Shown: positions 1 through 8,057, numbered from the stretch's first letter. The stretch: DNA of 64,000 bases from Alphaproteobacteria bacterium (GCA_016794125.1 JAEUKT010000002.1:845396-909395); one strand, 5' to 3'. The notes: generated by a model not told the origin, from the letters alone. A program made the numbers and translations.

Positions 1-102
1 GAGGCGGAGGAACTGGACATCGACAAGGACGACAAGCAGAAGAAAAAAGGCGAAGTCGTTTCCCTCGACAGCTTCCGCAAGAAAGACAAAGACAAGCCGT
101 AA
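1..102 (+). CDS. C-terminal end of an unknown protein (partial)
   Basis: An open frame enters from the left edge and ends at TAA (100-102), giving the last 33 residues of a protein. The tail is very rich in Lys, Asp and Glu, with a run of Lys followed by VVSLDSFRKK, so it is probably a flexible, solvent-exposed C-terminus. No domain lies inside the window and the function cannot be assigned. Confidence 0.6.
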   Translation, partial: EAEELDIDKDDKQKKKGEVVSLDSFRKKDKDKP

Positions 103-110
103 CTTAATGC

Positions 111-218
111 GTCACCCCCGCCTTGCGCGGGGGGCCAGTAGCGCGTCCGCGCGTCATGTAACTTTACTCATATGACGGCAGGACTGCCTTCTGGATGCCC
201 GCGCAAGGCGGGCATGAC
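111..218. repeat. Imperfect inverted repeat (REP/MITE-like element)
   Basis: The left arm (111-138) and right arm (191-218) are imperfect reverse complements over 28 bp. They share GCCTTGCGCGGG, end in CCAG/CTGG and start in GTCA/TGAC. Such short elements, with arms of the type GTCAtcCCCGC...CTGGAtgCCCGC, are common dispersed repeats in alphaproteobacterial intergenic DNA. The right arm ends 18 bp before the ABC ATPase start, so it may also shape that mRNA leader. Confidence 0.6.
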
Positions 219-236
219 GATGTCAGGATAGCCGCC

Positions 237-1004
237 ATGTCCTTCACCATCTCCGTCAAAGACCTCACCAAACAATTCAAAAACGCCCGCGACGCGGAGG
301 GTAAAGACGTCCTTGCCGTCGGCGGCATTTCCTTCACCGTGAAAAAGGGCAGCATCACCGCGCTGCTGGGCGGCAATGGCGCGGGCAAGACCACGACGAT
401 TGCCATGCTGCTGGGCGCGCTGTCGCCCACCTCGGGCAGCATCCATATCCTCGGCCACGATATGCTGGGCAACCGCTATCCTGCGCTGCAGCGCATGAAT
501 TTTTCATCCCCTTATGTCGACCTGCCATGGAAACTGACCGTGCGGCAGAACCTGCGCGTGTACGGCAAGCTGTATAACGTGCCGGATGTCGAAAACCATA
601 TCGAACGTTTGGCCAAAGAACTTGATATGACCGATTTCCTCGACCGTCAGGTGGGAAAATTATCGGCGGGGCAGAAAACGCGCGTGTCGCTGTCGAAGGC
701 GCTGGTCAATATCCCCGATGTGCTGCTGCTGGACGAGCCCACGGCATCGCTCGACCCCGACACCGCCGACCGCATCCGCACGCTGCTGGATGATTTCCGC
801 AAAAAACACAACACCACCATCCTGCTGGCATCGCACAACATGCGCGAAGTGGAACGGCTCTGCGATAACGTGCTGATGATGAAAAAAGGCAAGATTGTCG
901 ATACCGGCACGCCCGCCGAACTGGTGAAACGCTATGGCCGCAAGGATATGGAGGAAGTCTTCCTCGATATCGCGCGCGGCACGGGCAAAGGGGAGGCGGC
1001 ATGA
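237..1004 (+). CDS. ABC-2 type transporter, ATP-binding subunit
   Basis: A 255-residue ABC ATPase that would power an ABC-2 exporter at the cytoplasmic membrane. Walker A is GGNGAGKTT (about residues 45-53), the signature is LSAGQKTRVSL, and Walker B is VLLLDEPTASLDP, followed by an H-loop in LLASHNMREV. I chose the ATG at 237 because an in-frame ATG at 195 lies inside the upstream inverted repeat and would add 14 residues without family character. The stop overlaps the permease start by 4 bp (ATGA), so the two are translationally coupled. The substrate is unknown; polysaccharide or drug exporters of the NodI/CcmA type are the nearest known kinds. Confidence 0.93.
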   Translation: MSFTISVKDLTKQFKNARDAEGKDVLAVGGISFTVKKGSITALLGGNGAGKTTTIAMLLGALSPTSGSIHILGHDMLGNRYPALQRMNFSSPYVDLPWKLTVRQNLRVYGKLYNVPDVENHIERLAKELDMTDFLDRQVGKLSAGQKTRVSLSKALVNIPDVLLLDEPTASLDPDTADRIRTLLDDFRKKHNTTILLASHNMREVERLCDNVLMMKKGKIVDTGTPAELVKRYGRKDMEEVFLDIARGTGKGEAA

Positions 1005-1819
1005 TGAAATCGTTCGAACGCGTATATGCCGTGCTGATCCGCCACCTGTATATTTTGCGCGGGTCCAAGGCGCGCATCATCGAAATCATTTACTGGCCGT
1101 CGGTGCAGATGATTTTGTGGGGGTTTATTTCCCGCTTCTTCGCCATGTCGGGCGCAACGCCGGGCAGCGGCGGCGGTTTGGGCGAAAAGGCCTTCGGCAT
1201 TCTGCTGGGCGCGGTGCTGCTGTGGGATATGCTGTTCCGCACGCAGCTGGGCGTGACGTTGTCGTATCTGGAAGAAGTCTGGGCGCGCAACCTTGGCCAT
1301 CTGTTCGTCAGCCCCCTGCGCCCCTATGAATGGTGGATGGCGATGATGGCCTATTCCATCCTGCGCGCGCTGGCGGGGATGCTGCCCGCGACCATTCTCG
1401 CGATTCCGTTCTACGGCTATTCGCTGTTCGATCTGGGTTTGCCGCTGCTGTTTTTCTTTTTCAACCTGATGTTCATGGGTTGGTGGCTCGGCTTCCTCAT
1501 CATGGCCCTGCTGCTGAAGGCGGGGCAGGGCGCGGAAACCCTCGCCTGGGCGCTCACCTTTTTCCTCGCCCCCTTCTGCGCGGTTTATTATCCCATCTCC
1601 TCCCTGCCCGCATGGATTCAACCGATTGCCAATGCCTTGCCCGCATCCCATGTGTTCGAAGGCCTGCGCGCGATCATCAACCATTCCACATTCGAAGCCT
1701 CGCATATGTGGTGGGCGTTCCTGCTCAATTGCGGCTACATGGCACTCTCCATGTTCCTCCTCCAGCTCTCCTTCAACAGCGCCCGCAAGGCAGGGACGTT
1801 GTTGCAGAGCGGGGAGTGA
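1001..1819 (+). CDS. ABC-2 type transporter, permease subunit
   Basis: A 272-residue integral membrane protein with about six hydrophobic segments and the layout of ABC-2 permeases (NodJ/YadH type). These form the exporter pore with the ATPase encoded immediately upstream. Typical features are a cytoplasmic N-terminus, a polar loop with EEVWARNLGHLF before the third helix (the coupling-helix region of the family), and a C-terminal helix pair. The start overlaps the ATPase stop and the TGA overlaps the next ATG, giving a three-gene coupled unit. The substrate cannot be read from sequence. Confidence 0.92.
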   Translation: MMKSFERVYAVLIRHLYILRGSKARIIEIIYWPSVQMILWGFISRFFAMSGATPGSGGGLGEKAFGILLGAVLLWDMLFRTQLGVTLSYLEEVWARNLGHLFVSPLRPYEWWMAMMAYSILRALAGMLPATILAIPFYGYSLFDLGLPLLFFFFNLMFMGWWLGFLIMALLLKAGQGAETLAWALTFFLAPFCAVYYPISSLPAWIQPIANALPASHVFEGLRAIINHSTFEASHMWWAFLLNCGYMALSMFLLQLSFNSARKAGTLLQSGE

Positions 1820-2145
1820 TGAAAACGCTTCGTTCCTTGCATGAAAAATATCCGCGCCTGTCGATTTGGGCGTTCGTTTATTCGTGGCCGATTTTTTTGA
1901 TCACAATAATGGTATTGATCGGCGGCGCTGCGCTCGTCGCCATGATGATGGGCGGAATTCTACTGCTTGCGTTTGCTGCTTACATCCCCGCCTTGTTTGC
2001 CTTGGGATATTTGCCTGTCGTGAAAAAAAGCGGTGCGGGCACTTGGGTGCTGTTGGCTGTCGGGTATATAATTTCCGGAACAATGTTGTTTTATTACTAT
2101 GCACTTCTGTTGTGGGGCTTGGTTCACGGCCCTGTTGAAGTCTAG
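1819..2145 (+). CDS. Small multi-pass membrane protein, function unknown
   Basis: The ATG at 1819 overlaps the permease TGA by one base (GTGATG), so translation is probably coupled to the exporter. The 108-residue product has a basic, aromatic N-terminus, then about three hydrophobic stretches around residues 20-40, 43-68 and 78-100, and almost no polar loops. I recognise no family. It may be an accessory of the ABC exporter or only co-transcribed. No separate promoter or ribosome-binding site is visible. Confidence 0.7.
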   Translation: MKTLRSLHEKYPRLSIWAFVYSWPIFLITIMVLIGGAALVAMMMGGILLLAFAAYIPALFALGYLPVVKKSGAGTWVLLAVGYIISGTMLFYYYALLLWGLVHGPVEV

Positions 2146-2278
2146 CGGGATGTTTTCCCGGGCAGGATTGCCTTTTGCGTAAAACCTGTTACGAATCTTA
2201 ATCACACGATAACCAGATGAAGCGAGAAGCCGCCCAAGCGGCCGTCACAGATTCACGCCATTTACGAGGAGAGCCGTC

Positions 2279-3142
2279 ATGGACTTCAACGCATCGGGAC
2301 TTCCCAAGAACAAGCTGGTCGAAGAGGCCTTCAATTTCAGCCGCGCGAATTCGCAAGGCAATTCGAAAGAAGCGCTGAAAAGCTTCAAGCAGCAAATCGA
2401 CATGATCCACACCCAGCAGATGATGATGCTGGACGCGGACAAAGACGGCATGTCGGATGCCGAATACAAGCAGCAGAAAAAAGAACTGGAACAGCTGCGC
2501 GACGAACAATTGAAAATGGGTCCCGGCCTGATCGTGCGCGAGTTGGAAAACATGTTCGAACAGCGCCGCGTGCATCCGGCGAAACTGGTCGCCGCCAATG
2601 CTGACTCGGCATCGCCCGAACTGCTGTCGGCGATTTTGCTGATCGATTGCGTGCGTTCTCCGCTCGATTACAAAAACATCGCGTCGAAATTCGGCGACAC
2701 GGTTGCCAACCTGATCGCGGAAGTCGTGCATATCGACGCTTATCCGTCGGAGCGCGACAACAACCTCGCCAAGGCATCGCCCGACACGAAACGCGCCTAT
2801 GAAGGCCTGCTCATCACCAGCCTCGAGCAGATCGTGAAACAGATCGCGCAGCAGGCGAAGGAAAACCCCGGCCAGAAAATCATGTTCCCCCCGGGTCAGG
2901 AAGAGCAGCTCTATGACGATGTAAAAGGAGTCTGGGGCAACGACAAGAAACTCGACAAAAAATTCATGGATGCGTTCAACAAAGCGGCAGGTGCCGCGCA
3001 GTCCCCCTACAGCCTCGAGATCGGCCTGCAGGGCGAACTCGAACTCGTCAAGGGCAGCGTCGCAAAACCGACCGGCCCGAAACCGCCCAAGCCCCCGAAA
3101 GGCCCGTCCGGCCCCGGCGGCATCGGCGGGGATGTGTTCTAA
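2279..3142 (+). CDS. Unknown protein with degenerate RelA/SpoT-like HD region and a DxDxDG motif
   Basis: A 287-residue soluble protein. Residues 99-150 follow the layout of the HD domain of RelA/SpoT enzymes: HP at 99-100, then a helix ending LLIDCV at 121-126 where the family has LLHDVVED, then KFGDTVANLIAEVV matching the usual EFGxEVAxLVDGVT. The metal-binding His is replaced by Ile122, so hydrolase activity is unlikely. Residues 52-60 (DADKDGMSD) fit a DxDxDGxxD calcium-loop pattern. The C-terminal 30 residues are Pro/Gly/Lys-rich and probably disordered. It stands alone between a leader of about 130 bp and a strong terminator. The HD similarity is by eye and the function is unknown. Confidence 0.8.
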   Translation: MDFNASGLPKNKLVEEAFNFSRANSQGNSKEALKSFKQQIDMIHTQQMMMLDADKDGMSDAEYKQQKKELEQLRDEQLKMGPGLIVRELENMFEQRRVHPAKLVAANADSASPELLSAILLIDCVRSPLDYKNIASKFGDTVANLIAEVVHIDAYPSERDNNLAKASPDTKRAYEGLLITSLEQIVKQIAQQAKENPGQKIMFPPGQEEQLYDDVKGVWGNDKKLDKKFMDAFNKAAGAAQSPYSLEIGLQGELELVKGSVAKPTGPKPPKPPKGPSGPGGIGGDVF

Positions 3143-3167
3143 GAACATATCAAAAAAAATCTAAAAA

Positions 3168-3197
3168 GGCGGGAAAGGAAACTTTCCCGCCTTTTTT
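3168..3197 (+). terminator. Rho-independent terminator
   Basis: A perfect 10-bp stem (GGCGGGAAAG / CTTTCCCGCC) with a GAAA loop is followed by six T. It lies 26 bp after the stop of the HD-like gene and would end its transcript. Flanking A and T runs extend the stem, so it may also work in the other direction. Confidence 0.9.
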
Positions 3198-3214
3198 AAG
3201 AAAACAGGCGATAA

Positions 3215-3505
3215 ATGAATTCCGCAGTCAAGGCCATTGCTATTCAATTAATCAGAAGGGCGTTTAGTCCACCTGCGGTATGGGTGGGATATATTGTTAC
3301 TTTTTTGTGGATTGGCATGCAGTTCGGCATGCCCATACTGACGGGGCATCTAAAGGATTGGGGGAAAGAAATCCCTCCATTCGGTCTTATGCTGATCGGG
3401 TGGGCGGACCATTTTCATCAGCACTTTATCCTTAGTCTCGTCGTGTGTCTTTTTGTATGGGGCATAGCTGGAGTTTTCATGTCCACCAAGCCTCCAAAAG
3501 CTTAG
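3215..3505 (+). CDS. Small two-helix membrane protein, unknown
   Basis: A 96-residue product with hydrophobic segments around residues 20-40 and 68-90, separated by a loop carrying HLKDWGKEIPPFG and WADHFHQHF. The start is ATG at 3215, preceded by an ACAGG-like ribosome-binding site 9 bases away. Base composition is more AT-rich than the neighbours. It sits between two strong terminators and is therefore probably a monocistronic unit. I recognise no family. Confidence 0.6.
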   Translation: MNSAVKAIAIQLIRRAFSPPAVWVGYIVTFLWIGMQFGMPILTGHLKDWGKEIPPFGLMLIGWADHFHQHFILSLVVCLFVWGIAGVFMSTKPPKA

Positions 3506-3590
3506 GCGAATTGTGCCCGAGTCGCGCACAATTCGCGCGATTTACGCGTTAAAACGCGTTGTAACGGAATGTAACAGCGATAACAAAAAA

Positions 3591-3619
3591 GCGGGGGAGG
3601 GCAACTTCCCCCGCTTTTT
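3591..3619 (+). terminator. Rho-independent terminator
   Basis: The stem GCGGGGGA (3591-3598) pairs with TCCCCCGC (3607-3614) around an 8-base loop and is followed by five T, with A6 in front. It would end transcription of the small membrane protein gene that stops at 3505. Confidence 0.85.
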
Positions 3620-3690
3620 CATGGCGATGATTCATGTAACGCGTTGTCACGCGCCGTTACGAAAAAAACGGTTGAAACCCGAGGTTAAAG

Positions 3691-3774
3691 TTGAGAGAAT
3701 CTAATCAGGCTCAAAAAGTGCGAGACGAGGAGCCGCCGGATAAAACCAAAACTAAAAATCTGAAAATCCAGTAA
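3691..3774 (+). CDS. Possible 27-residue micro-protein before a terminator
   Basis: A TTG codon at 3691 follows GAGG (3681-3684) with a 6-base spacer and opens a frame of 27 residues, very rich in Lys, Glu, Asp and Gln, that ends at TAA 3772. The TAA overlaps the first base pairs of a terminator stem, a layout seen for leader peptides and small translated RNAs. There is no similarity to a family I know, and a small untranslated RNA ending at the same terminator is an equal alternative. Confidence 0.25.
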   Translation: MRESNQAQKVRDEEPPDKTKTKNLKIQ

Positions 3775-3794
3775 CCGCCGCGAGGCGGTTTTTT
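3773..3794 (+). terminator. Rho-independent terminator
   Basis: A 7-bp stem AACCGCC / GGCGGTT with a GCGA loop is followed by six T in total. It implies that a short transcript starts between 3620 and 3700, independent of the flanking annotated genes. Confidence 0.85.
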
Positions 3795-3971
3795 AATGCG
3801 CGATTTTTTTTCAGCGCGCGGTCGAAACGCGTGTTCAATATCGCGCCTTTGACTCTGAAATGACTCAGGAAAATATTTTCGCTTGCAAAGGAGAATCTGT
3901 TTTGTCATGTTGCGCTCAATAAAAACAAAAAGACTTTCGAATACATCGACCGAAGCGGAGACCACCCCTTG

Positions 3972-4436
3972 ATGATGCGAGCACCACGCCACCGGCGCGC
4001 CAGCTGGCTGCGCGAGATCGGCGAATCCAAGATCGATATGGGCCTGATCGCGCCGATGTCGCCGGGCGCGCTTGATATGTCGCTCTACACCGCCGTTGCC
4101 GAAGACGACCACCGCGCCGTGCGCAACTGCATCGGTGCCAACCCCGATATGCCGGCGGACGGCAAGCTGGGCGAACCTTCGGGTACGCTGCTCCATTTTG
4201 CGGCGCGCCATGCGTCGCTGAAAACCGTGATCGCGCTGCTCAATCTGGGCGCAGACCCGTTTGCGGTCGATGAAGACGGCAAAACCGCGCGTCAGGCGGC
4301 GGATGACCGCCCGACCGGCAACCGCGTCCGCACCGTGCTGGCGCTGTGGGAAAAGAAGAAACTGAACGGCGATACCTCGCCGCTGCTGGAAGGCGAAGAA
4401 GATTTTTCCATCCTCGACCGCCACGCGGCGTCTTAA
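3972..4436 (+). CDS. Ankyrin-repeat protein
   Basis: A product of about 154 residues with roughly two ankyrin repeats. The clearest is around residues 67-100, with TLLHFAARHASLKTVIALLN and then GADPFAVDEDGKTA. No signal peptide or membrane segment is visible, so it is probably a cytoplasmic protein-protein interaction module. The start is ambiguous among TTG 3969, ATG 3972 and ATG 3975; CGGAG lies about 12 bases upstream. It converges on the CobT-like gene with 3 bp between stops. Confidence 0.8.
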   Translation: MMRAPRHRRASWLREIGESKIDMGLIAPMSPGALDMSLYTAVAEDDHRAVRNCIGANPDMPADGKLGEPSGTLLHFAARHASLKTVIALLNLGADPFAVDEDGKTARQAADDRPTGNRVRTVLALWEKKKLNGDTSPLLEGEEDFSILDRHAAS

Positions 4437-4439
4437 AAC

Positions 4440-5237
4440 TTAACCGACTTTTGTGAGCGATTTCAGGAAGGCGATCAGCAGCGCGCCGCCCATGCCGGCC
4501 TGCGGGTGCAGCTTGTCTTCCAAAATATGCGCGGCATTGCGGCTATGCAGCGCGGCATCGGCGCGCAAACCCTGCAAAACGGCCGCAGCGGCGGCGGCAC
4601 CCTTGCCGTCCAGCAGCACGGGGATATGCGCAAGCCGCGCCGCGATCAGCGCGCCCATAATGCCCGCGATATCAAGACCGCCGAATTTCAGCAGCGCCTC
4701 CAGCGGGGGCGTGCCCGATTTTATCGCTTCGATGATTTTTTCGCCGGCGTTTTCGGCGGCGGGGTTCAGCGCGGCGACGACCAGCAGGTCGATGCCAGGC
4801 TGTACCGCCATCAATCCATAGGATGTCGCATGGGCGGCGTCGGGCGCCATCAGCGCGGCTTCCTGCCGGAAATCGCGCGGCGCGGATTCCGACGCCATTT
4901 CGTAGACCTGCAGGTCGGCATTCGCGTCCTGCGCCAAGGGCGACAGGGCGTGCGTGCCGGATGCTAGTTGTTTTAACGCCTCGGTCAATCCCGTCTGTTT
5001 TTCGGGGTATGCCCCATGCGGCGCCATGAACAGGGCGATGCGCGGGTGGCGGATATCGGGTTTCTGTTTGTACTGCGCGGCCGCCAGCCAGCGCCAGACA
5101 TCGGTGTATTTGCCCAGTTTGTCGCCGCCTGCCGTCACGGGCGGCATATCGGGCAGCACATGGCGCACCATTTCGGTGATTTCGGCAAGGTCGACGCCGG
5201 GCGGGGTCACGGTTTTTTCTGCCTGAATATCGGTCAC
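4440..5237 (-). CDS. CobT-like protein (NaMN:DMB phosphoribosyltransferase fold) lacking the catalytic Glu
   Basis: A 265-residue protein with the CobT core signature near the C-terminus: PLEALLKFGGLDIAGIMGAL followed by HIPVLLDGKGAAAAAAVL, matching the family block PLEVLAKVGGxEIAxLxGAI...IPVVLDG. CobT normally makes alpha-ribazole phosphate in cobamide assembly and is about 350 residues long. Here the conserved GEMGIGNTT block is not visible, and the C-terminal GEGTGAAL box that carries the general-base Glu reads QAGMGGALL. Catalysis by the known mechanism is therefore unlikely. I chose GTG 5237, which overlaps the DUF2147 stop (GTGA); ATG 5255 is an alternative. No other cobalamin genes are nearby. 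Confidence 0.75.
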   Translation of the reverse strand: MTDIQAEKTVTPPGVDLAEITEMVRHVLPDMPPVTAGGDKLGKYTDVWRWLAAAQYKQKPDIRHPRIALFMAPHGAYPEKQTGLTEALKQLASGTHALSPLAQDANADLQVYEMASESAPRDFRQEAALMAPDAAHATSYGLMAVQPGIDLLVVAALNPAAENAGEKIIEAIKSGTPPLEALLKFGGLDIAGIMGALIAARLAHIPVLLDGKGAAAAAAVLQGLRADAALHSRNAAHILEDKLHPQAGMGGALLIAFLKSLTKVG

Positions 5238-5770
5238 GGCTTCGGTTTCTCGCATTTCGGGTAGCGGGCATCGCCGGGCTCGACGCGCCTCCATGTTTCG
5301 GTCTGGCTGAAGATGCCCTTGGTGAATTTGAGGCGCATGGTCTTGTCGTCGACGCCGGTCGCATCGACGCCGACATCCATGTTCATGCCGCGCAGTTCCA
5401 TGCGGCCCTGCCAGCGGCCGGGCGCGACTTTCTGGAACTGCATCTTGGGCGAAAAATCGCAAAGCCCCGCGACATCGCGGCTGGTGATTTCGTCGCCCGG
5501 GCCGCGGCCCGATTTGTCGCCGAATTTGTCGAATATGGCGGTGTCGGACGGGTTGACCCAATGCACACTGCCGCAGACGCCGGATTCCGGGCAGGGCTGC
5601 AGCGAGATGACGGCATCGAAGCTTTCGGTCTTCCACAGCGTGGGCGATGGCGGCAGCTCGGGCGGTGTGGCCGGCGCGGCAACGGCGGCACCGGGCGTTG
5701 CCGCCACGCCAAAGGCCGTCGCAAGCGCGGCGATACTGGTGCGGAATTTCCTTTGCATGGCGGGTGTCAC
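5234..5770 (-). CDS. DUF2147 family exported protein
   Basis: A 178-residue protein with a signal peptide of about 31 residues ending near VAAPATP. The mature part follows the DUF2147 pattern: LWKTESFDAVISLQPC at the start, CGSVHWVNPSD, then GRWQGRMELRGMNMD and a terminal TETWRRV. Family members are periplasmic or secreted beta-rich proteins of about 140 residues with unknown biochemical role. It is the first gene of a two-gene unit whose stop overlaps the CobT-like start. The pairing is unusual and gives no obvious pathway. Confidence 0.85.
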   Translation of the reverse strand: MTPAMQRKFRTSIAALATAFGVAATPGAAVAAPATPPELPPSPTLWKTESFDAVISLQPCPESGVCGSVHWVNPSDTAIFDKFGDKSGRGPGDEITSRDVAGLCDFSPKMQFQKVAPGRWQGRMELRGMNMDVGVDATGVDDKTMRLKFTKGIFSQTETWRRVEPGDARYPKCEKPKP

Positions 5771-6074
5771 GGCGGAGGTCTCACTTTGTCAGGACAGGGA
5801 GGTCATAGCATTTCGGGGGCAGCGGGTAAATTTTCATCGACACCGATTCCCGAAACCGGCATGGGCCGTGATTCTAGACAGGCATGTTGATATTTGCAAA
5901 ATACCATCTACGTCCTTGATTATGGGTTATCAAGGAGCGCTATCCGTGCCGGAAAATGTCCTATAGCTCCAGCCTAGACCCAAATGGTTTACATTATGTA
6001 AATTTTTGGCGTAATATTCTGACTTTGTTAACTTTTCTATGTCACTCTTGATACTGGAGGAATTCGAGGAAGAT
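5771..6074. other. Divergent intergenic region upstream of the pilus operon
   Basis: About 300 bp between the DUF2147 gene and the pilus ATPase gene. The right half (5960-6060) is AT-rich and holds the promoter-like elements listed at 5988-6017. The left half contains no recognisable element beyond the presumed DUF2147 promoter. Confidence 0.5.
5988..6017 (+). promoter_or_regulatory. Promoter-like element with overlapping 15-bp palindrome, pilus operon
   Basis: TTTACA (5988-5993) and TAATAT (6012-6017) are separated by 18 bp and resemble a sigma-70 promoter. The -35 box lies in a perfect palindrome, TTTACAT-T-ATGTAAA (5988-6002), that could be an operator. A start near 6024 gives a leader of about 50 bases to the ATG at 6075. 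This is by-eye recognition only. Confidence 0.4.
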
Positions 6075-8006
6075 ATGGGGTTTATCAAGATGGCCGAAGA
6101 TGCCGCGACAAAGAATCCGGCTAAAGCTGCGGAAACAAAGGGCGCCGCCCCTTTGTCGATGAACCCGACTGCAGCTGAACTGGCGGCGATGGCGGCGGCG
6201 ACTGCCGCGCCCGCAACGCCGCCTGCCGCGACCGGCACGACCGCACCGACCGTCACCGCACCGCCGCCGTCCACGCAACAGGCGGGCGCCCCCAACAAAC
6301 GCATCGGCGACCGCCTTGTAGAACGCGGCCTGATCAGCGCGGACCAGCTGCAGGTCGCGCTGCACGAAAAATCGAAATCGCATCTGCTGCTGGGCGAGAT
6401 CCTGGTCGATCTCAAATTCATTACGCCCGAGGTGCTGTCGGAATTCCTGTCCGAAACCACCGGCCTGCAGCTGTTCGATCCCAAGAAAACGATGATCGAT
6501 CCCGAGGCGCTCGACCTTGTGACGAAGAAAGACGCGCAGAAATACCAGTTCCTGCCGATCTCGCTCGACCGCGAAAAGAACCGCGCGATCATCGCGATGA
6601 CCGACCCCTACGACGTGGTCGCGCTCGACCGCCTGAAACAATTGCTGCCCAAGGGCTGCACGGTCGTGCCGCAGGTATGCCCGCCTGCGATCATGCAGGA
6701 TTCGATCCACAAGGTTTACGGCGTTTCAACCTCGATCGACGGGATTTTGAAAGAGCTTGCGGGCGACAAGGCCGCCGCGAAAAAGAACATCGATAACCTG
6801 AATTCCGAAGAAGCCTATTCGCATCCGCTGGTGCGTCTCGTCAACGCGCTGATCTTTGAATCGCTGAAGATGGGCGCGTCGGACTTGCACTTCGAGCCCG
6901 AAGAAAACTTCATCCGCATCCGTTACCGCATCGACGGCGACATGCAGACCGTGCATACGCTGCACAAGGAATACTGGAACGGTATCTGCCAGCGCCTGAA
7001 GATTTTGGCCGAAATGAACATCGCCGATAAACTGGCGCCGCAGGACGGACGTTTCAACCTGAACATGGGCGGCCGCGATGCCGACTTCCGCGTGTCGTGC
7101 CTGCCGACGGTCAACGGCGAAAACATCGTTCTTCGCGTACTTGATAAATCGGCGTCGATCGTTCCGCTGGAACGCCTCGGCTTCTCCGACCACAACATGT
7201 ACCTGATCAAAAAGGCGCAGGCGCGTCCCGAAGGCATCATCATCGTGACGGGCCCGACCGGCTCGGGCAAAACCACGACGCTTTATTCGATGCTGAACGA
7301 CGTGAACACGATCGACGTGAACATCCAGACGCTGGAAGACCCGGTCGAATACAACCTCGGCCTGATCCGCCAGACCCACGTGAAGGACGGCGGCGCGTTC
7401 ACCTTCGGCGAAGGTATTAAAGCCCTGCTGCGCCAGGACCCTGACATCATCTTCATCGGCGAGGTGCGCGACGGCGTGACCGCGGAACAGGCGCTAAAGG
7501 CCGCCATGACCGGTCACCAGGTCTATACCTCGCTGCACACCAACGACTGCTTCGGCGCTATTCCGCGCCTTGTCGACCTTGGCATTAAACCGGCGATGCT
7601 CGCGGGCGCGATTATCGCAACTCTTGCGCAGCGACTTGTCAGAAAGCTTTGTCAGAAATGCAAGGTCGCAAAAACGGCGACCCCGGAAGAATGCAAACTG
7701 CTGGCGGTCGGCCCCGACGGCAATCCGATTGATTACGATAACCCGCCCACGATCTATCATCCGGGCGGCTGCCCCGAATGCAATAACAGCGGGTATAAAG
7801 GCCGTATCGCCTGCGTCGAAATTCTGTATCTGGATGAAGAACTTGACGACATGATCGCGACCGGCGCGATGAAGTCCCAGCTGAAACCCGTGGCCCGTAA
7901 GAAGGGTTTCAAGAACATGCTGGATGACGGTATTTTGAAAATATACCAGGGCACGACCAGCCTTGATGCGGCGGTAAAGATCCTCAACTTCTCCGACCGG
8001 ATGTAA
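6075..8006 (+). CDS. Type IV pilus assembly ATPase (PilB/MshE/GspE family)
   Basis: A 643-residue hexameric motor ATPase that drives pilin polymerisation. After an Ala/Pro-rich linker, residues 76-140 hold a MshEN-like domain with RIGDRLVERGLISADQL and a second half LLLGEILVDLKFITPEVL, a module that binds c-di-GMP in MshE. The T2SSE motor follows, with Walker A GPTGSGKTT (393-401), PDIIFIGEVRD as Walker B and a C-terminal zinc ribbon CQKC...CPEC. The start is probably ATG 6075, after GGAGG and GAGGA; an in-frame ATG at 6039 would precede any ribosome-binding site. It opens the pilus locus and is followed by pilC after a gap of 123 bp. Confidence 0.95.
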   Translation: MGFIKMAEDAATKNPAKAAETKGAAPLSMNPTAAELAAMAAATAAPATPPAATGTTAPTVTAPPPSTQQAGAPNKRIGDRLVERGLISADQLQVALHEKSKSHLLLGEILVDLKFITPEVLSEFLSETTGLQLFDPKKTMIDPEALDLVTKKDAQKYQFLPISLDREKNRAIIAMTDPYDVVALDRLKQLLPKGCTVVPQVCPPAIMQDSIHKVYGVSTSIDGILKELAGDKAAAKKNIDNLNSEEAYSHPLVRLVNALIFESLKMGASDLHFEPEENFIRIRYRIDGDMQTVHTLHKEYWNGICQRLKILAEMNIADKLAPQDGRFNLNMGGRDADFRVSCLPTVNGENIVLRVLDKSASIVPLERLGFSDHNMYLIKKAQARPEGIIIVTGPTGSGKTTTLYSMLNDVNTIDVNIQTLEDPVEYNLGLIRQTHVKDGGAFTFGEGIKALLRQDPDIIFIGEVRDGVTAEQALKAAMTGHQVYTSLHTNDCFGAIPRLVDLGIKPAMLAGAIIATLAQRLVRKLCQKCKVAKTATPEECKLLAVGPDGNPIDYDNPPTIYHPGGCPECNNSGYKGRIACVEILYLDEELDDMIATGAMKSQLKPVARKKGFKNMLDDGILKIYQGTTSLDAAVKILNFSDRM

Positions 8007-8057
8007 CGGCATCGGCGGGGCGGGGGTGTCCGTCTATACAAGTGCTTGGTTTCCTTC

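Larger units (their letters stand above)
3506..3971. other. Gene-poor stretch with two terminators and a possible micro-ORF
   Basis: These 466 bp hold no ordinary gene. I see two intrinsic terminators (3591-3619 and 3773-3794), several scattered GTAAC/ACGCGTT repeats (3531-3670) and one short open frame with a good ribosome-binding site (3691-3774), listed separately. The stretch 3795-3955 is AT-rich and may hold the promoter of the ankyrin gene. Confidence 0.5.

Noticed and set aside
195..1004. Longer ABC ATPase frame from the ATG at 195
   Set aside because: The extra 14 residues fall inside the inverted repeat, and the family N-terminus begins at the ATG at 237.
3513..3704. Open frame of 63 residues
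   Set aside because: It runs through a strong terminator (3591-3619) and has no family resemblance.
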